Of a stretch of DNA of 64,000 nt, positions 59,554 through 64,000 are shown piece by piece. This stretch comes from Rhizobium sp. 18055 (GTDB lineage Bacteria > Pseudomonadota > Alphaproteobacteria > Rhizobiales > Rhizobiaceae). Position 1 is the first letter of the stretch. Every line of letters begins with the position of its first letter. The notes below the pieces were generated by a model. It saw only the letters and a list, made by a program, of their open reading frames with translations. It was not told the origin of the DNA and did no database searches. Made by a program: the position numbers and the translations under genes. Where the stretch lies: NCBI RefSeq assembly GCF_902706285.1, contig NZ_CACSKD010000016.1, positions 62,001 through 126,000 of the forward strand. The letters run 5' to 3'.

Positions 59554-60753
59554 GTGAATACACTGGATTTTGACAAGAAGCCGGAAGATACACGCGTTGT
59601 CGTCGCCATGTCCGGCGGCGTCGACAGCTCTGTCGTGGCCGGCATTTTGAAGCGCCAGGGCTATGATGTGCTCGGCATCACGCTGCAACTCTACGACCAT
59701 GGCGCCGCCGTGCACCGCGCCGGCTCGTGCTGTGCCGGCCAGGATATCGACGATGCGCGCCGCGTCTGCGAAACGCTCGGCATCCCGCATTACGTGCTGG
59801 ACTACGAAAAGCGCTTCCGCGACACCGTCATCAACCCGTTCATGGAAAGCTATGTGGCCGGCGAGACGCCGATCCCCTGCGTGTCGTGCAACCAGACGGT
59901 CAAGTTCGCCGACCTGCTCGAGACCGCCAAGGAGCTCGGCGCCGATGCGCTGGCGACCGGCCACTACATTCGCTCGGGCGCCAATCCGGGCCCCGGCAAT
60001 CCCGGCCGGCGGGCGCTCTATCGCCCGGCGGATGCCGATCGCGACCAGAGCTACTTCCTGTTTGCCACCACGCAGGAACAGATCGACTACCTGCGCTTTC
60101 CGTTGGGTGGGCTGCCGAAGGCGGAGACCCGCAAGCTTGCCGAAGAGATGGGGCTCGTCGTCGCCAAGAAGGCCGACAGCCAGGATATCTGTTTCGTGCC
60201 GCAGGGCAAATACACCGACATCATCAACAAGCTGAAGCCGAATGCGGCCTTGGCGGGCGATATCGTCCATCTCGACGGACGCGTGCTCGGCAGCCATGAC
60301 GGCATCCTCCACTACACGATCGGCCAGCGCCGCGGCATCGGCGTCGCAACCGGCGAGCCGCTCTACGTGGTGTTTCTCGACGCCCGCTCACGCCGTGTCA
60401 TCGTCGGCCCCAAGGAAGCGCTGGAGACGCACCGCGTCTATCTCAGGGACGTCAACTGGCTGGGCGACGAGGAATTGCTGCAGGCGGCATCGGGCGAGGG
60501 CTTTGCCTGTTTCGCCAAGGTTCGCTCCACCCGCACGCCGACACCGGCGGTGCTGCATGCCGATCAGAGCGGCATCTACGTGGATCTGGCGGTGGGCGAG
60601 GCGGGCGTGGCGCCAGGCCAGGCCTGTGCGCTCTATTCGGCTCCTGGTGACAATGCGCGGGTCTATGGCGGCGGTTTCATCGAGCGATCGGAACGCGAAC
60701 CGGCAGCGGAAGCCTCCCTGAAGGCGCTGTTGACAAGTGCCGTCGCGGCCTGA
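59554..60753 (+). CDS. mnmA: tRNA-specific 2-thiouridylase MnmA
   Basis: Thiolates U34 of tRNA-Lys, -Glu and -Gln. 399 residues, with PP-loop VVVAMSGGVDSSVVAG near residue 20, catalytic Cys in IPCVSCNQTVKFADLLE (about 109/112) and DSQDICFVPQGKYTDI (about 211). GTG 59554 is chosen because the protein then begins MNTLDFDKKPEDTRVV as in other rhizobia; an in-frame ATG at 59452 would add 34 residues. Ribosome-binding site is weak. Confidence 0.92.
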   Translation: MNTLDFDKKPEDTRVVVAMSGGVDSSVVAGILKRQGYDVLGITLQLYDHGAAVHRAGSCCAGQDIDDARRVCETLGIPHYVLDYEKRFRDTVINPFMESYVAGETPIPCVSCNQTVKFADLLETAKELGADALATGHYIRSGANPGPGNPGRRALYRPADADRDQSYFLFATTQEQIDYLRFPLGGLPKAETRKLAEEMGLVVAKKADSQDICFVPQGKYTDIINKLKPNAALAGDIVHLDGRVLGSHDGILHYTIGQRRGIGVATGEPLYVVFLDARSRRVIVGPKEALETHRVYLRDVNWLGDEELLQAASGEGFACFAKVRSTRTPTPAVLHADQSGIYVDLAVGEAGVAPGQACALYSAPGDNARVYGGGFIERSEREPAAEASLKALLTSAVAA

Positions 60754-60785
60754 AAAAAGTCTCGCGTGTTTTCTCACGGATGCGC

Positions 60786-60815
60786 TTGACATGACAGCAA
60801 GCGGCACCTTATAAG
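60786..60815 (+). promoter_or_regulatory. Sigma-70 promoter of the tRNA gene
   Basis: TTGACA (60786-60791) and TATAAG (60810-60815) with an 18-bp spacer, about 49 bp before tRNA-Met. Spacing and sequence are close to consensus. Confidence 0.65.
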
Positions 60816-60863
60816 CCGCTCATTCCACGGGCCGGGCGCTTTGCAAACGGCATCGTTAGTAGT

Positions 60864-60940
60864 GGCTGGGTAGCTCAGTTGGTGAGAGCGCAGGATTCAT
60901 AACCCTGAGGTCGGCGGTTCAATTCCGCCCCCCGCTACCA
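60864..60940 (+). tRNA. tRNA-Met (anticodon CAT), encoded CCA
   Basis: 77 bases folding as a cloverleaf: acceptor GGCTGGG with CCCCGCT, D-arm GCTC/GAGC, anticodon loop TTCATAA (CAT), T-arm GGCGG/CCGCC with the TTCAATT loop, discriminator A, and CCA encoded. As I align it the acceptor pair 4-69 (T-C) and the anticodon-stem pair 31-39 (A-C) are mismatched, somewhat unusual, so a structural check is worthwhile. It is elongator-like; the initiator-type 3 GC pairs in the anticodon stem are absent. Confidence 0.9.
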
Positions 60941-60959
60941 ACTTTTCCCAGCATCTGCC

Positions 60960-61052
60960 TCAAGCGCCTGCTGCAGCAACGATGAAGACAGCGGCCCAGA
61001 ATAGTGCCGACAGTTCAGCTGCGACCATAAAGCCAAAAACTCTATCGCTCAT
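60960..61052 (-). CDS. 30-residue single-membrane-segment peptide
   Basis: Starts MSDRVFGFMVAAELSALFWA and ends AVFIVAAAGA: one hydrophobic helix over nearly its whole length. An almost perfect ribosome-binding site, AAGGAGG, is 6 bp before the ATG, which is strong evidence for translation at this size. It is too short for homology assignment; likely a small membrane protein. Its 3' end comes within 20 bp of the end of tRNA-Met. Confidence 0.62.
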   Translation of the reverse strand: MSDRVFGFMVAAELSALFWAAVFIVAAAGA

Positions 61053-61266
61053 GATTTCCTCCTTCGGCAACCTCCATTGCCTAGGAAACGATAGGTCGGA
61101 TCGGTTTGTTCCGCCACCAAAAAAACACCTATTCGCCTTTTCGTGACCGTAAGCCGGCTATTGCGTGGCAGGTATGCAACCTTTTGGCACCATTCGCGTA
61201 GTCGCTTGGGGCGATGAAGGCCGCTCAACGCGGCCTTCATCGGTTCAGGACATCGGACAGTGCCTT

Positions 61267-61854
61267 TCAGCTCTTGACGAACCGGCCGGCGCGAGGGCCT
61301 GCCAGCGTCACCTGCCAGTTGGATTTGCGATTGAAATTCTGGCTGGCGAGGAAGGTGTAACCCGTGCGCTGCCATGGCTTGACGGTGTAGGCGAGATTGT
61401 CGAGCACGTAGTCGCCGGATTTCAGCCGGGCCAGCAGGACGAGGTGGTTGTCGCCATTATGGTCGAGGACGACCGATAGCGCCAGCTTGCTCGCCGGGAA
61501 GCCGATGTCGAGAAGGGTTTTCATCTTCAGAAGCGCGTAGTCTTCGCAATCGCCCTTGTTGTTGATGGGCAGGGACCAGTTTTCGGATTGGCCGCTTGTC
61601 GCTTTGTCCTCGGTTGGCGTCACGGTCGAATTGACATAGCGATTGACCTGCTGCAGCGCGCGCAGGGCCTCATGATCGCCGACATCCGCGCCACCCTTGC
61701 CGCGGCAAACCCATCCATATTTGGCACAGGCGGAGCCGAAACCGGCCGGTGCTGCGATAGATCGGCTGGCCGGAATTTCAGATCCGGCAAAGCTTGTGGT
61801 GGCAAAAAAAGGTATAGTGATAACAAAACCCAGAATGGCGATTGCTCTTCGCAT
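61267..61854 (-). CDS. Secreted BTLCP-type transglutaminase-like cysteine peptidase, paralogue 1
   Basis: A 195-residue protein with signal peptide (MRRAIAILGFVITIPFFATT) and a BTLCP domain (PF06035/DUF920-like). The catalytic triad is visible: Cys in NNKGDCEDYALLKMKTLLD, His in GDNHLVLLARLKSGDYVL, Asp in DYVLDNLAYTV. The same superfamily includes periplasmic LapG, which cleaves a surface adhesin. It shares long stretches with the protein at 63268-63855 (ASQNFN, WQVTLAGPRAG). AAGGA lies 8 bp upstream of the ATG. Confidence 0.87.
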   Translation of the reverse strand: MRRAIAILGFVITIPFFATTSFAGSEIPASRSIAAPAGFGSACAKYGWVCRGKGGADVGDHEALRALQQVNRYVNSTVTPTEDKATSGQSENWSLPINNKGDCEDYALLKMKTLLDIGFPASKLALSVVLDHNGDNHLVLLARLKSGDYVLDNLAYTVKPWQRTGYTFLASQNFNRKSNWQVTLAGPRAGRFVKS

Positions 61855-62002
61855 GCAAAGATCCTTGTGTTGTTTGCGGATTGCTCAGATGGCTACTATT
61901 AGGTGATTCATTAGTACTTAATAATGTAATTGCAGCCGAAATGAGTACGCTCCTCAGTTTTATTTGTCCTTTCCTGTTTAGTGCTCACTAATATAAAAAA
62001 TT

Positions 62003-62027
62003 CCTCGTTAACGTCTCGTTAACGAGG
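62003..62027. promoter_or_regulatory. Perfect 25-bp inverted repeat with embedded CtrA-type motif
   Basis: CCTCGTTAACG-TCT-CGTTAACGAGG is an 11-bp perfect inverted repeat with a 3-bp centre. It contains TTAACGTCTCGTTAAC (62008-62023), an exact TTAA-N7-TTAAC on both strands. The right arm ends in GAGG of the ribosome-binding site of the repeat-protein gene (start 62039). It lies between two divergent genes and could control both. Confidence 0.6.
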
Positions 62028-62038
62028 GAGTGAGCGAA

Positions 62039-63109
62039 ATGAATAAAACACTAATCAAGCTCTCTGTCAGTATCGGATTTTTGCTGGCAGGAACAAGTCT
62101 AGGGAGCGCTCAGGCGCTCAATCTCGATTGCAGGACCGTGCGACCGGGATCGATCGAGGAGCGCCTGTGCTTCCCGGTTCAATCAATTTTCGATGTGAAT
62201 CCGTTCGTCAATTCAGACCATGACCGAAGCAGTTTGGCTCGCGGCAATCCGAGGGGGAATAGCCAGCCAAACAATCCGTCCAGCGGCCAAGGCAGCAATG
62301 AAACCGCCAGCACCGATCCGTCCCCTGTGGTGACGGTCGATCCCGGCGATGATGACGACGATAACGGCGGCGGCCGCCATCATGGTCGGCACCACCGCGG
62401 CGATCACAATGGCAACGGCCCGCGTGATCATGGCGACAATGGTAACGGACCGCGTGGCCACAATGGCCACGGTCCTGGCGACCACAATGGTCCTGGCGAT
62501 CCTGGCGACCACAATGGCCACGGCCCACGCGGTCACGATGGCAGCGGTCCGCGCGATCACGCCGGTGGCGGTCCTCGCGGGGATGGCGATCACAACGGCC
62601 ACGGCCCACGCGGTTCTTGGGGTGGTGGAGGATGGGGTGGCGGACCCGGTGATCCAGGCGATCACAATGGGCCGCGGCATCACGGCAACCACGGCGGGCA
62701 AGAGCATGCTGGTGGCCCTGGCGGCCCCGGTGGACCCGGTGGCCATGGCGACGGTGACCACAATGGCGACGGTGACCACAACGGCGACGGCGGCCACAAT
62801 GGCGACGGCGGCCACAACGGCGGCGGCGACCACAATGGTGACGGCGGCCACAACGGCGGCGGCGACCACAATGGTGACGGCGGCCACAACGGCGGCGGCG
62901 ACCACAATGGTGACGGCGGCCACAACGGCGGCGGCGACCACAATGGTGACGGCGGCCACAACGGTGGCGGCGACCACAATGGTGACGGCGGCCACAACGG
63001 CGGCGGCGACCACAATGGTGACGGCGACCACAACGGCGGCGGCGACCACGATGGCGACAACCACCACAATGATCGAAGCGAGAGCAGCCAAAGCGCTGAC
63101 GCTAACTAA
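62039..63109 (+). CDS. Secreted Gly/His/Asp/Asn-rich repeat protein
   Basis: A 356-residue exported protein: signal peptide with cleavage near GSAQALN, a short folded-looking segment with two Cys (LDCRTVRPGSIEERLCFP), then from residue ~60 a low-complexity Gly/His/Asp/Asn region. Residues ~235-345 are tandem 6-residue units of the pattern xHNGxG, arranged as 12-residue pairs (GGHNGGGDHNGD type). His and Asp are spaced so as to bind metal ions (inference). ATG 62039 follows GAGGGAG. Flanked by two BTLCP peptidase genes. No assigned family. Confidence 0.78.
   Translation: MNKTLIKLSVSIGFLLAGTSLGSAQALNLDCRTVRPGSIEERLCFPVQSIFDVNPFVNSDHDRSSLARGNPRGNSQPNNPSSGQGSNETASTDPSPVVTVDPGDDDDDNGGGRHHGRHHRGDHNGNGPRDHGDNGNGPRGHNGHGPGDHNGPGDPGDHNGHGPRGHDGSGPRDHAGGGPRGDGDHNGHGPRGSWGGGGWGGGPGDPGDHNGPRHHGNHGGQEHAGGPGGPGGPGGHGDGDHNGDGDHNGDGGHNGDGGHNGGGDHNGDGGHNGGGDHNGDGGHNGGGDHNGDGGHNGGGDHNGDGGHNGGGDHNGDGGHNGGGDHNGDGDHNGGGDHDGDNHHNDRSESSQSADAN
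62755..63060 (+). repeat. Tandem 18-bp/36-bp repeat array coding xHNGxG units
   Basis: About 300 bp of near-identical 18-bp units in frame, many grouped as 36-bp pairs (GGCGGCCACAACGGCG followed by GCGGCGACCACAATGG-type units). The perfect identity between several units suggests recent slippage or recombination, so copy number may differ between strains. Confidence 0.85.
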
Positions 63110-63168
63110 AAGTTGTGATGGGAGATACGGGGTGGCGGCAGCAGTGCCGCTGTCTCCTCCGACATGTC

Positions 63169-63194
63169 AAAGCCCGGGTGTCAACCCGGGCTTT
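63169..63194 (+). terminator. Rho-independent terminator after the repeat-protein gene
   Basis: AAAGCCCGGGT and ACCCGGGCTTT form a perfect 11-bp stem with a GTCA loop, followed by GTTG rather than a strong U-tract. Confidence 0.75.
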
Positions 63195-63267
63195 GTTGAT
63201 CAACGATTGCCATGTCGGTAAATTTGACTGACCATCAGTGTGGGTCGTGCACTGGCAAGATTTAACG

Positions 63268-63855
63268 TCACGTCCCGGAAAACTGGCCGGCACGAGGGCC
63301 GGCGAGCGTTACCTGCCAACTGCTCTTGCTGTTGAAATTCTGGCTGGCAAGGAATGTGTATCCGGTGCTCGACCACAATTTCACGCTGCCGGCGAGATTG
63401 TCGAGCACGTAGTCGCCCGATTCCAGGCGGGCCAGCAGGACGACATGGTTGCCGCCGTTGCGGTCGATGACGACAGACATCGAGAGCCTGTTCGATGGAA
63501 AGCCGGCGTCGAGAAGCGTCTTCATCTTCAAAAGCGCATAGTCTTCGCAATCGCCCTTGTTGGCGATCGGCAGCGACCAGTATTCGGCCTTTCGTGTCGT
63601 CGTGAAGTCGGTTGCCGGTGTCACGGCAGCATTCACCTGTCGGTTGATCCGCTTGATCATGGACATTGCCTGGTCGTCGCTGATCTGGCCGCCGGCCCTG
63701 TTATGGCACAGCCAGGCATATCGGGCGCAGGCAGAGGGGAAACCGATCGGTGCGCCGATCGATCGGGAGGGGCGCAGCATGGAGCCGGCAAAGCTCTCTT
63801 GCGGAACTATAGTCAGTATTGTTGCCAGTATTGAAATTGCTAGGGAAATCCGCAT
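63268..63855 (-). CDS. Secreted BTLCP-type transglutaminase-like cysteine peptidase, paralogue 2
   Basis: A 195-residue protein with signal peptide (MRISLAISILATILTIVPQE) and catalytic Cys (NKGDCEDYALLKMKTLLD), His (GGNHVVLLARLESGDYVL) and Asp (DYVLDNLAGSV). Long identical runs with the copy at 61267-61854 show duplication; the pair brackets the repeat-protein gene, and both lie on the minus strand. AAGGGG is 7 bp before ATG 63855. A perfect CtrA-type motif lies about 83 bp upstream. Confidence 0.87.
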   Translation of the reverse strand: MRISLAISILATILTIVPQESFAGSMLRPSRSIGAPIGFPSACARYAWLCHNRAGGQISDDQAMSMIKRINRQVNAAVTPATDFTTTRKAEYWSLPIANKGDCEDYALLKMKTLLDAGFPSNRLSMSVVIDRNGGNHVVLLARLESGDYVLDNLAGSVKLWSSTGYTFLASQNFNSKSSWQVTLAGPRAGQFSGT

Positions 63856-63937
63856 CAAAACCCCTTTGGGATCGACCGTGTGGCCGGTCAATCCTGGTCT
63901 ACACTGTTGAATTTGATGAAAATTTTATATGTTAGTA

Positions 63938-63953
63938 GTTAACTATATATTAA
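63938..63953 (-). promoter_or_regulatory. Perfect CtrA-type motif upstream of BTLCP paralogue 2
   Basis: Read on the minus strand: TTAA-TATATAG-TTAAC, exactly TTAA-N7-TTAAC, about 83-98 bp before the peptidase start. The region is AT-rich, so chance matches are likelier than elsewhere. Confidence 0.45.
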
Positions 63954-64000
63954 AAGATGGGCAGCTCTCCCGCCTGTGGTCTATTTTGTTTTATGTATTA

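Noticed and set aside
62755..63060. CRISPR-like array
   Set aside because: Repeats are in frame, contiguous and without unique spacers; they code the xHNGxG units.
62213..63091. Antisense Ala/Val/Ile-rich frame across the repeat protein
   Set aside because: It is the mirror of the tandem repeat; the plus strand has the signal peptide, ribosome-binding site and terminator.

Overview
The window looks like a piece of a Rhizobiaceae (Rhizobium/Agrobacterium-type) chromosome. The case rests on gene content and order: an lpiA(mprF)-acvB pair, a sulfolipid set sqdB-sqdD-sqdC, ybgC-tolQRAB-pal-cpoB followed by tilS-ftsH-glmM, serC-serA, invasion-associated locus B and BTLCP-type cysteine peptidases, together with high GC and alphaproteobacterial-type regulatory motifs. 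I see no insertion sequence, prophage, CRISPR array or rRNA. Most genes are ordinary core genes, with a scattering of accessory genes and three toxin-antitoxin pairs. All names come from reading protein motifs and gene order; no database search was run.

Layout. 1-5.7 kb: the 3' end of an MscS-type channel gene, then lpiA-acvB (lysyl-phosphatidylglycerol synthesis/flipping and its putative hydrolase). 5.7-10 kb, minus strand: a DinB-like protein and the Holliday-junction genes ruvC, ruvA and ruvB, with one complete VapBC-type module between ruvC and ruvA and a second between ruvA and ruvB. 10-20 kb: a chemoreceptor, a TetR/EamA divergent pair with a clear operator, a degenerate carbamoyltransferase-like protein, an epimerase, a Tet-like MFS pump, an aldo/keto reductase and a luciferase-like oxidoreductase. 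20-26.4 kb: SH3 and IalB secreted proteins, yebC, a third TA pair (RHH/ParE), an MBL-fold protein, ymdB and the 5-formyl-THF cyclo-ligase. 26.5-29.6 kb: sqdC, sqdD and sqdB. 29.7-41.2 kb: ybgC, the Tol-Pal operon, tilS, ftsH and glmM. 41.3-47.7 kb: an outer-membrane barrel, serC-serA with a structured leader, an entericidin-like lipoprotein and two low-complexity proteins. 47.9-55.8 kb: a Zn/Cd/Pb-type P1B ATPase with its divergent MerR regulator, a PAS-GGDEF-EAL protein, and a LysR/SLAC1-type transporter divergent pair. 55.9-60.8 kb: an alditol-oxidase-like flavoprotein, a VOC protein, RNase HI and mnmA. 60.8-64 kb: tRNA-Met, a 30-residue membrane peptide, and a secreted Gly/His/Asp repeat protein flanked on both sides by paralogous BTLCP peptidases.

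The two most interesting themes are: (1) the two VapBC modules interleaved with ruvC-ruvA-ruvB, the second translationally coupled to ruvB, with a near-consensus LexA-type box upstream of ruvC; and (2) the peptidase/repeat-protein/peptidase cluster, where perfect TTAA-N7-TTAAC (CtrA-type) motifs lie in both outward-facing promoter regions, one of them embedded in a 25-bp perfect inverted repeat that reaches into the ribosome-binding region. A further perfect CtrA-type motif precedes the outer-membrane barrel gene and a one-mismatch copy precedes the Tol operon, suggesting that several envelope genes here are tied to the cell cycle.
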